Source: an uncultured Acidimicrobiales bacterium (GTDB lineage Bacteria; Actinomycetota; Acidimicrobiia; Acidimicrobiales; Bin134). Taken from it: 64,000 bases of DNA. The stretch spans positions 372,001 through 436,000 of the forward strand of contig OX638344.1 of the NCBI GenBank assembly GCA_951813555.1, in the 5' to 3' direction. The notes beneath the pieces are model-generated. The model had not been told where the DNA came from. It saw nothing but the letters and a program-made list of their open reading frames with translations, and ran no database searches. The translations under genes and the position numbers were made by a program. This document shows, piece by piece, positions 33,332-45,596 of the stretch (within the stretch, counting starts at the first letter, position 1; each line of letters begins with the position of its first letter).

Positions 33332-35929
33332 ATGACACTTCTGCGATACAGCCTTCGAAGCATCGCCGGGGTCAAGGTCCGCTTCGCGCTCACCACGCTG
33401 GCGGTGATCGTCGGCGTGGCCCTCACCGTTGGTGTGCTGATCTCCACCGACGGGCTCCGCGCCTCCCTCAACGGCTTGTCGGGCAAGATCTACGAAAAAT
33501 ACGACTTCACTGTTCGAGCCGCATCCGACGTCGGCGATCGCAATGAGGGCGTGCCCCTTCTCCCTACGTCATTGAGCGATGAAATCACGTCGATCGATGG
33601 GGTGGAGGCAGTCACGGGATTGACCCAGGAATTCAACGTCGTCGCTATCGACGGCAACGGCCAAGCCGTGGACGCTGGCCGCGGGCGACAGCTCGGATAC
33701 GGCTGGCCGGAGGTTGAATCCCTTAGCACTGTCTACGTCTATCCCGACGGCGTCAGCCGCCAGCCCGTCGAACCCGACGAATTCGCCATTGACCATTTCA
33801 CCGGCCGGGAGAACGGCTTCATCGTCGGCCAGCGCTACAAGGTGGCAACCCCCGCTGGCACCGAAGAATTCACGCTGGTCGGCTACCTGTACTTCATCGA
33901 TCCCGAGACCCGGATAGCGCTTCAGACCGTTGCCTGGGAGATGTCCAGAGCCCGGGAGCTCTTGCACGACGGAGGCGGTTACGACCTCATCCACGGAAAG
34001 CTGGCGCCAGGGGCATCGTACGATGAGGTGGCCGCGGCCATCAGAGTCCGCGTAGGACCCGACATCGAAGTGGTCTCCAAGCAGGACAACATCAACGAGA
34101 GCAACCAAGAGTTTGCCAGGAACATCGACCTCGTCCGGAATCTTCTGCTGGCCTTCGCCGTCATCGTCCTGATCATCTCGTCGTTCATTACTTACAATAC
34201 ATTCACCCTGGTTATGGGACAGCGCATCAGGGAGTTGGGCCTGCTGCGGGTTCTTGGCGCCGGGCGGCGCCAGATGGCCCAAGTTGTGGCGTTTGAAGCC
34301 CTGATTGTTGGAATCGTGGCCACCATATTGGGGTTCGGTCTCGGCATCTTGGTTGCTCTTGGCATACGCAGCGCGCTGGACGGCGCCGGTGCTCACCTTC
34401 CCGAATCGGATGTGATCATCGGCGGGTGGACCGTTGTTGCCGCGTTGATCATCGGCATCGGCGTGACCATGGTCACCGCGATCTGGCCGGCCATGCGGGC
34501 CCGCCGGGTGACGCCCATGGTGGCGCTGGCTGACGACGCCGAGATCGATCCCTTCAACCGCCGCCGCTCTCTGCTCGTCGGATCGGCCGCCAGCGGGGCG
34601 GGACTGGTGCTGCTGCTCATCGCCTTGCTATCCGACCTCTCCACCTCCCAGCTCGTCCTTCCTCTCGGCTTGGGGGCGCTGCTGATGCTGCTTGGGGTCA
34701 ACATCATTACCCCGGCTCTGGCCCGGTCGCTGTCGCTGATCCTGGGGTGGCCGGCCGACCGGCTGTTCACGATCAACGGGCGCTTGGCCCGGCTCAACGC
34801 AGCCCGCAACCCCCGCCGCACCGCCACCACCGCCTCAGCGCTCATGATCGGGCTGGCCATGGTTTCACTGGTCACCGTGCTGGGAACATCCTTCAAGCAA
34901 ACCCTGAATGGCCAACTAGAAGACTCAGTGCAGGCTGATTGGCTCGTCTGCACCGGCACTTGCAGCAATGATCAGGGGTCGTTCAGCACTCAGCTGGGAG
35001 CGTTCAGCCCAGAGACCACTCAGATCTTGTCCGAGCTGCCCGAATTGGAGTCGGTGATGGCCTTCCGGTTCCGCCCCGACGGCGTGCGCACCGCCGATGG
35101 CAACCAGCATCGGATCACCGCCACCGAACTCGACTCGTTCTCCCCCCATGTCAACCCAGGCGTCGTTGCCGGCAGCTTGGAGGCAGCCGGTGCCGGCGAT
35201 GTGCTCGTATACAAGGACTTGGCCGATGATCTGAACATCGCCGTCGGCGAGCATGTGTTCCTGGAGTTCCCCGGCCACCAGGAGTCGGAATTCAAAGTCG
35301 TTGCCCTCCACACCGAGGAATCTGTTGTCAGCACACTGGTAATTGATACCAGCGATTGGCAACGCCTCGAGCTCAGCAGCCAAGTCAACCTGGCAACGGC
35401 AATCACTGATCCGGCCTACACGGCGGAGCAGGCTCGGTCCAGCATGGATTCATCCGACCTCTCCAAGTTTCCCCAGATCGAGGTGAAGGACCAGGCCGAA
35501 TACCGGGAGACCAGGGCCGCCGAGGTCGATAACTTCCTGGTCATCATCAACGTGTTCTTGGTTATCGCGCTAATCATTGCGGTGTTGGGCATCTCCAACA
35601 CCATGGCCCTGTCGATATTCGAACGAACCCGGGAAGTGGGCCTCCTGCGAGCCATCGGCATGGCCAAGCGGCAGATCTGGGGAGCAATCTTATTGGAGAG
35701 CATCATCGTGGCCGTCTTTGGCGGGCTGATCGGCATCGCCACCGGCGTCGTTGCCGGCTTGATCTCGGCGGCCGCCTTCCCCGAGGGATTCATCTCCACC
35801 CCGACCGTGCCGTGGGTGACGCTGGTGATCTACCTGGTGGTGTCGGCCGTCGCGGGATTGCTGGCCGCCTTCTTCCCGGCCCGGCGGGCCAACCGCTTGA
35901 ATGTGCTAGATGCGATCTCCCACCAGTAA
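33332..35929 (+). CDS. FtsX/MacB-type ABC permease, first
   Basis: An 865-residue membrane protein with two FtsX domains. It starts with a membrane helix after LLRYSLRSIAGVKVRFALTT. A MacB-like periplasmic domain spans about residues 45-260, and three membrane helices with the cytoplasmic loop QRIRELGLLRVLGAGRRQM lie at about 265-400. Two helices and a second RNPRRTATTASALMIGLAMVSL block start the second half, whose periplasmic domain is followed by three final helices with ERTREVGLLRAIGMAKRQI. This double layout is that of large actinobacterial export permeases. Its end overlaps the next permease by 20 bases. Confidence 0.92.
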   Translation: MTLLRYSLRSIAGVKVRFALTTLAVIVGVALTVGVLISTDGLRASLNGLSGKIYEKYDFTVRAASDVGDRNEGVPLLPTSLSDEITSIDGVEAVTGLTQEFNVVAIDGNGQAVDAGRGRQLGYGWPEVESLSTVYVYPDGVSRQPVEPDEFAIDHFTGRENGFIVGQRYKVATPAGTEEFTLVGYLYFIDPETRIALQTVAWEMSRARELLHDGGGYDLIHGKLAPGASYDEVAAAIRVRVGPDIEVVSKQDNINESNQEFARNIDLVRNLLLAFAVIVLIISSFITYNTFTLVMGQRIRELGLLRVLGAGRRQMAQVVAFEALIVGIVATILGFGLGILVALGIRSALDGAGAHLPESDVIIGGWTVVAALIIGIGVTMVTAIWPAMRARRVTPMVALADDAEIDPFNRRRSLLVGSAASGAGLVLLLIALLSDLSTSQLVLPLGLGALLMLLGVNIITPALARSLSLILGWPADRLFTINGRLARLNAARNPRRTATTASALMIGLAMVSLVTVLGTSFKQTLNGQLEDSVQADWLVCTGTCSNDQGSFSTQLGAFSPETTQILSELPELESVMAFRFRPDGVRTADGNQHRITATELDSFSPHVNPGVVAGSLEAAGAGDVLVYKDLADDLNIAVGEHVFLEFPGHQESEFKVVALHTEESVVSTLVIDTSDWQRLELSSQVNLATAITDPAYTAEQARSSMDSSDLSKFPQIEVKDQAEYRETRAAEVDNFLVIINVFLVIALIIAVLGISNTMALSIFERTREVGLLRAIGMAKRQIWGAILLESIIVAVFGGLIGIATGVVAGLISAAAFPEGFISTPTVPWVTLVIYLVVSAVAGLLAAFFPARRANRLNVLDAISHQ

Positions 35930-38756
35930 GAATTCTCCCATAGGCCTCTTCCGCTACGCCCTCAAGACCATCGCGGGAACTCGCATTCGGTTCATTCTCA
36001 CCACGCTGTCCGTGCTCATCGGCGTGGCCTTTACCGTCGGCGTGTTCGTTACGACCGACGGGCTGCGCTCCACCTTCGGCGGCCTTTCGGAAGACATATA
36101 CCGAGGCGTCGACCTGTCAGTGCGCTCGCAGACGGATTTCGGAGATCGAGAGCTGAATGCCCCGCTGGTGGACCCGGCCCTGCAAGATGTGGTGCGGTCG
36201 GTTGACGGGGTCGCCGCCGCCGAGGGCGGGGTGTTCGAATTCAACGTGATTGCCATCGACGCCGACGGCGAGGCGCTGACCAGCTTTGGCCCACCCCAGA
36301 TGGGGGTGTCCTGGCCCACCGATGACCTGCTGAGTCAGGTGAGCGTGTGGTCCGACGGCATCAGCCGACCCCCTTCCGGTCCCGACGAGTTCGCCATGGA
36401 CGCCACTACCGCTCGCGACAACGGATTCGCAATCGGCGAGCGCTACCGCGTGTCCACCCCTACCGGCACCCACACCTTCACCCTGGTGGGGCACTTCCGC
36501 TTCGGGACCGGTGAGGACGCCACCTTGGGCGCCCAGATCATGGCGTGGGACGTGGAGACCGCCATGCGGGTGCTGCATGACGACGGCGGCTTCGACAGCA
36601 TTGACGTGCGCCTGGAGCCAGGCGTCTCAGCAGAAGCGGTGTCCGCTGCACTTGCCGAGGCTTTGCCCGACAACGTGGAGGTGGTGGCCAACCAGGAGCT
36701 CGTGGAAGAGCAGGCCGATGAGTTCAACGAGATCATCGGCTTCTTCCGGAACTTCTTGTTGGGGTTCGCCATCGTCATCCTGGTGGTGTCGTCCTTTATC
36801 ATTTACAACACCTTCACCATCCTGGTCGGCCAGCGCATCCGGGAGCTGGGGCTGCTGCGAGCTCTGGGGGCCAGCGGCGCCCAGGTGACCTACATGGTGA
36901 TCGGCGAGGCGGTGGTGGTTGGGCTGGTGGCCACCGGCCTCGGCCTGGGCGTCGGCGTGCTCATCGCCATCGGCCTGCAAGCCTTATTCGGCGCGTTTGG
37001 TGCCACGCTCCCCGATACCCCCATCATCATGAAGGGGACCACCATTGCCCTGGCTCTCGCTATTGGTGTGGGGGTCACCACCGTTTCCGCTATCTGGCCC
37101 GCGCTGCGGGCCCGGAAGGTGCCGCCCATGGCTGCGCTGGCTGCCGATGTCCGCCTGAGCGTCTCCGATGTGCGCCCGGCCCCCCCACTGGGTGCTCTGC
37201 TCTATGGCCTTGGTGTGGCAACAGTGGTAGCGGGAGTGGTCGCGCAGTCACCCTGGATCATTGTGGGAGTAGCGCTCGTCGGATCGGTGCTGCTCTACGC
37301 CGGCGGCTCTCGCATTCACCCCATCCTCGGACGGGCGTCGGTGTTGGTACTGGGGGCCGTTCTGTTAGTGATCGCCGTCGTTGCCGACTTCTCCACTCTC
37401 GACATCCTGGTGTTGCTGGGGATGGGAGCGCTGCTGGTGTTTGTGGGCATGAACCTGGTGAGCCCGATCTTCGCCAGCCCGGCGGTCCGCTTCCTCGGCC
37501 GGCTGACGCCCTTGCTGCTGATCTTGGGGCTTCCGGTAATTCTCTTCATCGGGTTGGCAGGGGTCATGCTTCGCCGAGGTAGGCAATGGAGACGGTGGGT
37601 GAGGGACCTGTTCGTGGGGGTCAGCTGGCGATTGGCCCGTCAGAATTCAGCTCGGACACCCCGGCGCACGGCCAGCACCGCCTCGGCGCTCATGATCGGG
37701 CTAGCCCTCATCTCCATGGTCACCGTTTTGGCCCAGTCGTTCAAGCAGACTCTGGCCGACGTCTTGGATGAATCGGTGAACTCCGACTGGCTCATCTGCG
37801 CAGGCGGCTGCGGTGACCCAACCGCCGCCTTCAGCCCGCGGGCGGCGCAGGCTATGGCCGCCCAGCCCGAGTTGGAGTCGGTGGTGTCCTTCCGATTCCG
37901 CATGGACGCGGCTCGAACCACCGTCGACCAAAAGGAGCGCGCCATCGGATCGACTGATCTCGATGTGATCACCCGCCACATTGATCCCGACATCGTGGCC
38001 GGAGGCACGGTGGGGGCCGGTGCCGGCCAAATGCTCCTGCACGACGAAGAGGCCGAAGAGCTCAGTGTGGGGGTGGGCGAGTTGGTGGAGTTGGAGTTCC
38101 CCAGCGGAGAATTGGTTTCCCTGGAACTCGCCGCAATTTTCTCCGATGCCACCGTGCTCGGAGCGTGGGTGATCGACCACGCCGACTGGGATCGCTATAT
38201 GACAGGAAAGCAAGACCAGTTCATATCCGCCATCACCGCCGACGGATATACGGCGGCTCAAGCCCGATCAGCCCTGGAATCGGTTACCGCTGACTTCCCC
38301 CAGCTTGAGGTGCGCGACCAGGCCGAATTCCGAGCCAGCCAGGAGAGCGACATCAATACGTTCTTGGTTATCGTCAACGTGTTCCTGGGAATCTCCCTGG
38401 TGATCGCGCTCATTGGCATCACCAACACGTTGGCCCTGTCGGTATTCGAGCGAACTCGGGAGCTGGGGCTGCTGCGGGCCGTGGGGATGTCTCGGCTCCA
38501 GACTCGGCGCACGATTCGCTGGGAGGGGGCCATCGTGGCCGCCTTCGGGGGGATCATGGGCGCGGTCATCGGCATACTCTTCGCGTGGGCGGCCGTGGTG
38601 GTCATCCCCGACAGTTTCATCTCGTCGTTCGCCGTGCCATGGCTCACGCTCATCATTTACATGGTGGTGGCCGCAGTGGCCGGGCTGGTAGCGGCCTATT
38701 TCCCCGCCCGTCGGGCTAGTCGCCTGAACATCCTGGACGCCATCGCCTACGAGTAG
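35910..38756 (+). CDS. FtsX/MacB-type ABC permease, second
   Basis: A 948-residue paralogue of the preceding permease, with the same order of domains: RYALKTIAGTRIRFILTT start, periplasmic domain, QRIRELGLLRALGASGAQV loop, TPRRTASTASALMIGLALISM and the final ERTRELGLLRAVGMSRLQT block. It is 83 residues longer, mainly because the central membrane region (about residues 425-560) has several additional hydrophobic segments. The start at 35910 lies inside the end of the preceding gene, and no later start would keep the conserved first helix. The two proteins and the ATPase at 32445 most likely form a heterodimeric complex. The transported substrate is unknown. Confidence 0.92.
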   Translation: MRSPTSKNSPIGLFRYALKTIAGTRIRFILTTLSVLIGVAFTVGVFVTTDGLRSTFGGLSEDIYRGVDLSVRSQTDFGDRELNAPLVDPALQDVVRSVDGVAAAEGGVFEFNVIAIDADGEALTSFGPPQMGVSWPTDDLLSQVSVWSDGISRPPSGPDEFAMDATTARDNGFAIGERYRVSTPTGTHTFTLVGHFRFGTGEDATLGAQIMAWDVETAMRVLHDDGGFDSIDVRLEPGVSAEAVSAALAEALPDNVEVVANQELVEEQADEFNEIIGFFRNFLLGFAIVILVVSSFIIYNTFTILVGQRIRELGLLRALGASGAQVTYMVIGEAVVVGLVATGLGLGVGVLIAIGLQALFGAFGATLPDTPIIMKGTTIALALAIGVGVTTVSAIWPALRARKVPPMAALAADVRLSVSDVRPAPPLGALLYGLGVATVVAGVVAQSPWIIVGVALVGSVLLYAGGSRIHPILGRASVLVLGAVLLVIAVVADFSTLDILVLLGMGALLVFVGMNLVSPIFASPAVRFLGRLTPLLLILGLPVILFIGLAGVMLRRGRQWRRWVRDLFVGVSWRLARQNSARTPRRTASTASALMIGLALISMVTVLAQSFKQTLADVLDESVNSDWLICAGGCGDPTAAFSPRAAQAMAAQPELESVVSFRFRMDAARTTVDQKERAIGSTDLDVITRHIDPDIVAGGTVGAGAGQMLLHDEEAEELSVGVGELVELEFPSGELVSLELAAIFSDATVLGAWVIDHADWDRYMTGKQDQFISAITADGYTAAQARSALESVTADFPQLEVRDQAEFRASQESDINTFLVIVNVFLGISLVIALIGITNTLALSVFERTRELGLLRAVGMSRLQTRRTIRWEGAIVAAFGGIMGAVIGILFAWAAVVVIPDSFISSFAVPWLTLIIYMVVAAVAGLVAAYFPARRASRLNILDAIAYE

Positions 38757-38799
38757 CCCGAGAGTGGGAATTTGCGGCTCCCCTAACGCGACCCACGGT

Positions 38800-38805
38800 T
38801 ACGCT
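38800..38805 (+). promoter_or_regulatory. -10 box, leaderless pgi start
   Basis: TACGCT ends six bases before the GTG at 38812. It supports this start over a GTG at 38764 that would add 16 residues of unlikely sequence. Confidence 0.55.
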
Positions 38806-38811
38806 GCGGAG

Positions 38812-40350
38812 GTGCACAACACCGGGGAGTGGCAAGCGCTCATCGCCCATCGAGAGGCGCTCGAGGGCCGGCACCTGCGGGACCTGTTCGACCACGATCC
38901 CAGCAGGGGTGAGCGGCTCGTCGCCGAGACCGACGGCCTGTTGCTGGACTACTCCAAGAACCGGCTGACCGATGAAACCATCGAGCTGCTGGCTGCACTG
39001 GCCGACCGGACCGGGCTGCGAGGGCGCATCGAGGCCCTGCTCGACGGCGAGCCGGTGAACACCACCGAGAACCGCCGCGCCTGGCACGGGGCCCTGCGCC
39101 AACCCAAACCGCCCCCCGAAGTCCGACAGGAGCTCGACCGCCTGGCCGCCTTCGCTGCTGAAGCCCGAGATGGGCGGTGGCAGGCCGTAGTGAACATCGG
39201 CATCGGCGGATCAGACCTAGGACCAGCCATGGCCGCCGCTGCGCTTGATGCCTATGCCGACACCGAGTTGGAGGCTCGTTTCTTGTCCAACGTGGACGGG
39301 GCCCACTTCCACGAGGTCACCCGGGGGTTGGACCCGGCCCGGACCTTGTTCATCGTGGTGTCCAAGACCTTCACCACGGTCGAGACTTTGGCCAATGCCC
39401 GAACCGCCCGGGTCTGGATCGCCGATGCGGTAGGCGAGCACGAAGCCAGCAGCCACTTTGCCGCCGTCACCGCTAACCCCGCTAAAGCCCAGGAATTCGT
39501 TACCGACCGAGGGTCTGTCTTTGCCATGTGGGATTGGGTGGGAGGCCGCTATTCGCTGGGCTCGGCGGTGGGGCTCAGCCTCATGATCGCCGTCGGGCCC
39601 GACGCATTCGCTGAGCTATTGGCCGGTATGCACCACATCGACGCGCATTTCCGGACCGCCCCGTGGGCCGAGAACCTGCCCGCCCTGTTGGGACTCATCG
39701 GTATCTGGAACCGCAACTTCTGGGACTGGCCCACCTACGCCGTGCTCCCCTACTCTCAGGCGCTAACCCTGTTCCCGGCCTACATCCAGCAGCTCGACAT
39801 GGAGAGCAACGGCAAGTCGGTGCGAGCTGATGGCACCCCAGCGGGCATCGCCACTGGGCCGGTGGTGTGGGGCCAGCCCGGCACCACCGGCCAGCACGCT
39901 TTTCACCAGCTTCTGCACCAGGGCACCGACGTCGTCCCGGTGGAATTCATAGGCTTCTGCCGCGCCAACCACGGTCTCGGCCAGCACCACGACCTGCTCA
40001 TGGCCAATCTGTTCGCCCAGGCCGAGGCCCTGGCCTTCGGCGCCTCCGACACCGGCGATCCCCACCGCCGCTTCAGTGGTAATCGACCCAGCTCCATCAT
40101 CCTCAGCGACCAGCTCACTCCCCGCTCATTGGGCCAACTCGTAGCCCTCTACGAGCACAAAGTGTTCACCCAGGCCACTGTGTGGGGCATCAACCCCTTC
40201 GACCAGTGGGGAGTGGAGCTGGGTAAGACCCTGGCCACCGGCATCGCCGCCGAGCTCACTGGCGCGGCCGAGCCCGACCCCTCGCGCGACTCCTCCACCC
40301 AATCCCTCATCAATCGCTACGCCGGTAGCCGTGGGTCTGTGACAAGATAG
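38812..40350 (+). CDS. pgi: Glucose-6-phosphate isomerase
   Basis: A 512-residue isomerase converting glucose 6-phosphate and fructose 6-phosphate. Recognisable motifs are NIGIGGSDLGP (sugar-phosphate loop, about residues 128-138), SKTFTTVETL (phosphate-binding serines and threonines), GGRYSLGSAVGLS (most relatives have SLWSA), the QQLDMESNGKS stretch carrying the catalytic Glu and GTDVVPVEFIGF. The C-terminal VWGINPFDQWGVELGK holds the second signature with the active-site Lys. It is slightly shorter than the E. coli enzyme (549). It sits between the ABC export system and the thiamine operon with its own leaderless promoter. Confidence 0.95.
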   Translation: MHNTGEWQALIAHREALEGRHLRDLFDHDPSRGERLVAETDGLLLDYSKNRLTDETIELLAALADRTGLRGRIEALLDGEPVNTTENRRAWHGALRQPKPPPEVRQELDRLAAFAAEARDGRWQAVVNIGIGGSDLGPAMAAAALDAYADTELEARFLSNVDGAHFHEVTRGLDPARTLFIVVSKTFTTVETLANARTARVWIADAVGEHEASSHFAAVTANPAKAQEFVTDRGSVFAMWDWVGGRYSLGSAVGLSLMIAVGPDAFAELLAGMHHIDAHFRTAPWAENLPALLGLIGIWNRNFWDWPTYAVLPYSQALTLFPAYIQQLDMESNGKSVRADGTPAGIATGPVVWGQPGTTGQHAFHQLLHQGTDVVPVEFIGFCRANHGLGQHHDLLMANLFAQAEALAFGASDTGDPHRRFSGNRPSSIILSDQLTPRSLGQLVALYEHKVFTQATVWGINPFDQWGVELGKTLATGIAAELTGAAEPDPSRDSSTQSLINRYAGSRGSVTR

Positions 40351-40355
40351 GGGCG

Positions 40356-42209
<1,854 letters not shown>

Positions 42210-42230
42210 CCCTGAACCCAGATAGCTGAC

Positions 42231-42872
42231 GTGGCCATTGTCGAGACCTTTCGAACCGGAATCGATCCAGTGACTCCACCTGTGCCCCGACTGCACGTCA
42301 TCGCCGACTGCGCCTCATTGGCCGACGCGGCCTTTCAGGGCGGAGCGCCCGCGGTGCAGATGCGGATCAAAGATGTCAGCGACGCCGAGGTCTTGGCCGA
42401 ATGCCGGCGCATGGTGGCCGCGGCTCATGCGGTGGATGGAGTGGTGATCGTGAACGACCGGGCCGACATCGCCCTGGCCGCCGAGGCCGACGGGGTTCAC
42501 GGCGGGGCCGACGACCTGCCGGTGGCGATGCTGCGACACCTACTGGGACCTGATCGGCTGGTGGGGGGCACCGCCCGAGACCCCGAAACCGCCCTCCGCC
42601 ACCAAGATGACGGCGCCTCCTATGTTGGGGTCGGCCCGGTTTACACCACCGACACCAAACCCGGTCTCCCCGAGCCGCTGGGACCAGCCGGAGTGGCGAA
42701 CGTAGTCGCGGTGGTAGGCATCCCGGTGATCGCCATCGCGGGCATCACCGCCTCCCGAATCCCGGAGCTGCTTGATGCCGGAGCCCACGGCGTTGCGGTG
42801 ATCGGCGCGGTGGCCCACGCCGTCGACCCGGCTGCGGCCACCGCCGAGCTCATGGAGGCCCTTGGTGCCTGA
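42231..42872 (+). CDS. thiE: Thiamine-phosphate synthase
   Basis: A 213-residue TIM-barrel enzyme joining HMP pyrophosphate and thiazole phosphate to thiamine phosphate. Motifs: VQMRIKD (pyrophosphate-side Arg and Lys), IVNDRADIALA (NDR), GVHGGADDLPV (H-x-G-x-x-D), GVGPVYTTDTKPG and AIAGITASRI. The G-x-S-x-H stretch is altered to GGTARDPE. It starts with a GTG 21 bases after thiC and overlaps thiO by eight. A second ThiE/TenI-like gene occurs at 45003, but only this one keeps the QxR, NDR and HxGxxD set, so it is the better candidate for the synthase. Confidence 0.92.
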   Translation: MAIVETFRTGIDPVTPPVPRLHVIADCASLADAAFQGGAPAVQMRIKDVSDAEVLAECRRMVAAAHAVDGVVIVNDRADIALAAEADGVHGGADDLPVAMLRHLLGPDRLVGGTARDPETALRHQDDGASYVGVGPVYTTDTKPGLPEPLGPAGVANVVAVVGIPVIAIAGITASRIPELLDAGAHGVAVIGAVAHAVDPAAATAELMEALGA

Positions 42873-44001
42873 CGTCCCCGCCATGCCCGACGTCATCGTT
42901 GTGGGTGGCGGCATCATCGGGCTGTCGGCCGCCTGGCAGCTTCATCGAGACGGCGCCGAAGTTGTGGTGCTCGACCCCGCGCCCGGTACCGGAGCAAGCC
43001 ACGCGGCGGCGGGGATGCTGGCCCCCATCCACGAGGCCTACTGGGGGGAGAGCCACATCCTGCGCCTGAACCTGGCCGCCAGCCAGGCATGGCCCGCGTT
43101 CGCCGAGGCCATGGGAGCCGATGCGGTGGACTACCGCCGAAACGGGATGCTGATGGCCGCCTACGACGCCGACGACAAAGCGCTGCTCGATAACTTGGGC
43201 GATCTGCACGAGCAGGAGGGCTTGCCCGTAGAGCGACTCCGCAGCCGGGAATGCCGGACACGAGAGCCCCTTCTCGCTCCCGGGATCCGGGGCGGGGTCT
43301 ATTCCCCGCTCGACCACCAGGCAAACCCTCGTCGGGTGGTGGCCGAGCTGCTGGGCCGGGTGCCCATTATCCCGATCTCAGCCACCGAGGTGTCCCGCAA
43401 CCGGGTGGTGGCCGGCGACGGCCGGGTGCTGGCCTGCCAACAGGTTGTTGTGGCCGCTGGGGCGTGGACCGGCCGCCTATTAGGGGTGCCCATTCGACCC
43501 ATCAAGGGGCAGATCATCCGGTTGAGCGGCCCGGAGGGACTGTTGCGGCTGCCGGTGAGGGGGGTGGTGCGGGGATCGAGCGTGTATGCAGTGCCCCGCA
43601 GCGACGGCGAGATCGTGGTGGGCGCCACCCAAGAGGAGCAGGGCTTCGACACTCGGGTGACCGCGGGCGGCGTCTACGAGCTTCTCCGAGACGTGCTGGC
43701 GCTGTTGCCGGGGCTGAGCGAGATCGACTTGGTGGAGACGTGGGCCGGGCTGCGCCCCGGTGCTCCCGACAATGCCCCGATCATCGGAACTGGCGACGAC
43801 GGCATCGTGTACGCCACCGGCCACTACCGCAATGGCATTCTCACCGCGCCCATTACCGCGATCGCGGTGTCCGCCTTAGTTCAAGGCCGCGAGCCGCCGG
43901 TGAACCTGTCCCCGTTCAGCCCCGAAAGGTTCCGCACCAGTCTGATCAGCACCGACCCCGCAGCTGGGACCTCCGATCAGCTCAGCGAGGTATCGGCATG
44001 A
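42865..44001 (+). CDS. thiO: Glycine oxidase ThiO
   Basis: A 378-residue FAD-dependent oxidase of the DAO family that oxidises glycine to the imine needed by ThiG for the thiazole ring. The dinucleotide motif VIVVGGGIIGLSAAW is near the start, RNGMLMAAYD and PLDHQANPRRVV lie in the substrate domain, and GLRPGAPDNAPIIG...YATGHYRNGILTAP is the C-terminal FAD motif. The GTG at 42865 has GGAGG six bases upstream, although an ATG at 42883 is possible. Its presence instead of ThiH indicates the aerobic, oxygen-using route. It is placed directly before thiS and thiG, its functional partners. Confidence 0.93.
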   Translation: MPDVPAMPDVIVVGGGIIGLSAAWQLHRDGAEVVVLDPAPGTGASHAAAGMLAPIHEAYWGESHILRLNLAASQAWPAFAEAMGADAVDYRRNGMLMAAYDADDKALLDNLGDLHEQEGLPVERLRSRECRTREPLLAPGIRGGVYSPLDHQANPRRVVAELLGRVPIIPISATEVSRNRVVAGDGRVLACQQVVVAAGAWTGRLLGVPIRPIKGQIIRLSGPEGLLRLPVRGVVRGSSVYAVPRSDGEIVVGATQEEQGFDTRVTAGGVYELLRDVLALLPGLSEIDLVETWAGLRPGAPDNAPIIGTGDDGIVYATGHYRNGILTAPITAIAVSALVQGREPPVNLSPFSPERFRTSLISTDPAAGTSDQLSEVSA

Positions 44002-44011
44002 ATGTGCCAGC

Positions 44012-44200
44012 ATGAATGTCATAGTCAATGGCGAGGCCAGAGAGGTGGCCGCTGATTGCACAGTGGGCAGCCTGGCTCCCGCCCAGCGCGGAGTGGCAGT
44101 GGCGGTCAACCGGGAGATCGTGCCCCGCAGTCGGTGGAGCGAAGCCCATCTGTGCGAGGGCGACCGGGTCGAGATCCTCGAAGCAGCCAAGGGGGGATGA
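44012..44200 (+). CDS. thiS: Sulfur carrier protein ThiS
   Basis: A 62-residue ubiquitin-fold carrier. It starts MNVIVNGEAREVAADCTV, contains GVAVAVNREIVPRSRW and ends in AAKGG; the terminal Gly-Gly is where the thiocarboxylate forms and donates sulfur to ThiG. The activating enzyme ThiF is not in this window. It starts 10 bases after thiO and its stop abuts the thiG start, as in most thiOSG operons. A short direct repeat GCATGAATGT occurs at the thiO stop and again at the thiS start; the second copy is used. Confidence 0.95.
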   Translation: MNVIVNGEAREVAADCTVGSLAPAQRGVAVAVNREIVPRSRWSEAHLCEGDRVEILEAAKGG

Positions 44201-44971
<771 letters not shown>

Positions 44972-45002
44972 CCCGCGTCACCGCGGTCGGGGGGAAGGCC
45001 GA

Positions 45003-45596
45003 GTGCGCCCTGTTCGCACACCTCGGCCGAGTTCTGACCACCGCCAGCCGTTCAGCCCGAAGCGGGCGCTGGCCTCCGAGTTGCTCGTGCTCAGCGATGT
45101 GGTGGTGAGCGCCCCCGCGGTGATTTTCCGGGCCAAGGACCACCTTCCGCAGATTCGGCGCGAGCTGGCCAAGCTCATGAGAGACCGCACCGACTGCCTC
45201 ATCTTGGCGTCGATGATCGACCCGGTAGCCGACGGGGTGCATCTGGCAGGGTTCGACCGGTTTCCGAAGCAATACTCCGGTATCGTCGGACGGTCGTGCC
45301 ATGGGTTGGACGAGGTGCGCCAGGCCGAGCTCGACGGGGTGGACTACGTAACCATCTCCCCTGTATTCGAGACCGAGTCGAAGCCGGGCTATGGGCCGCC
45401 GTTGGGGCTGGCCGGATTGGGCCGAATCGCTCGACAGGCCCACGTGCCGGTGTACGCCCTGGGGGGGATCGACCGGGGCCGAGTGGCCGCCTGCCGTGAC
45501 GCCGGGGCGGCGGGCGTGGCGGTGCAAGGAGCGGTGGCCCGCAGCCCTGACCCCACCGAGACCATTGCCGCCCTGTTGGCCGAATGGCACTCGTGA
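45003..45596 (+). CDS. tenI: TenI-like thiazole tautomerase (ThiE paralogue)
   Basis: About 197 residues of ThiE/TenI fold. It lacks the QxRxK and NDR motifs of true thiamine-phosphate synthases but keeps GVHLAG, GRSCHGLDEVRQAE, SPVFETESKPGYGPPLG and YALGGID. The His in GRSCH and the VFET stretch match TenI, which converts the ThiG product into the aromatic thiazole. The neighbours thiO, thiS and thiG agree with that. The GTG at 45003 follows GGGGGAAGG; the frame is open further upstream into thiG, but that part does not look like the family. The stop overlaps thiD (TGATG). Confidence 0.8.
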   Translation: MRPVRTPRPSSDHRQPFSPKRALASELLVLSDVVVSAPAVIFRAKDHLPQIRRELAKLMRDRTDCLILASMIDPVADGVHLAGFDRFPKQYSGIVGRSCHGLDEVRQAELDGVDYVTISPVFETESKPGYGPPLGLAGLGRIARQAHVPVYALGGIDRGRVAACRDAGAAGVAVQGAVARSPDPTETIAALLAEWHS

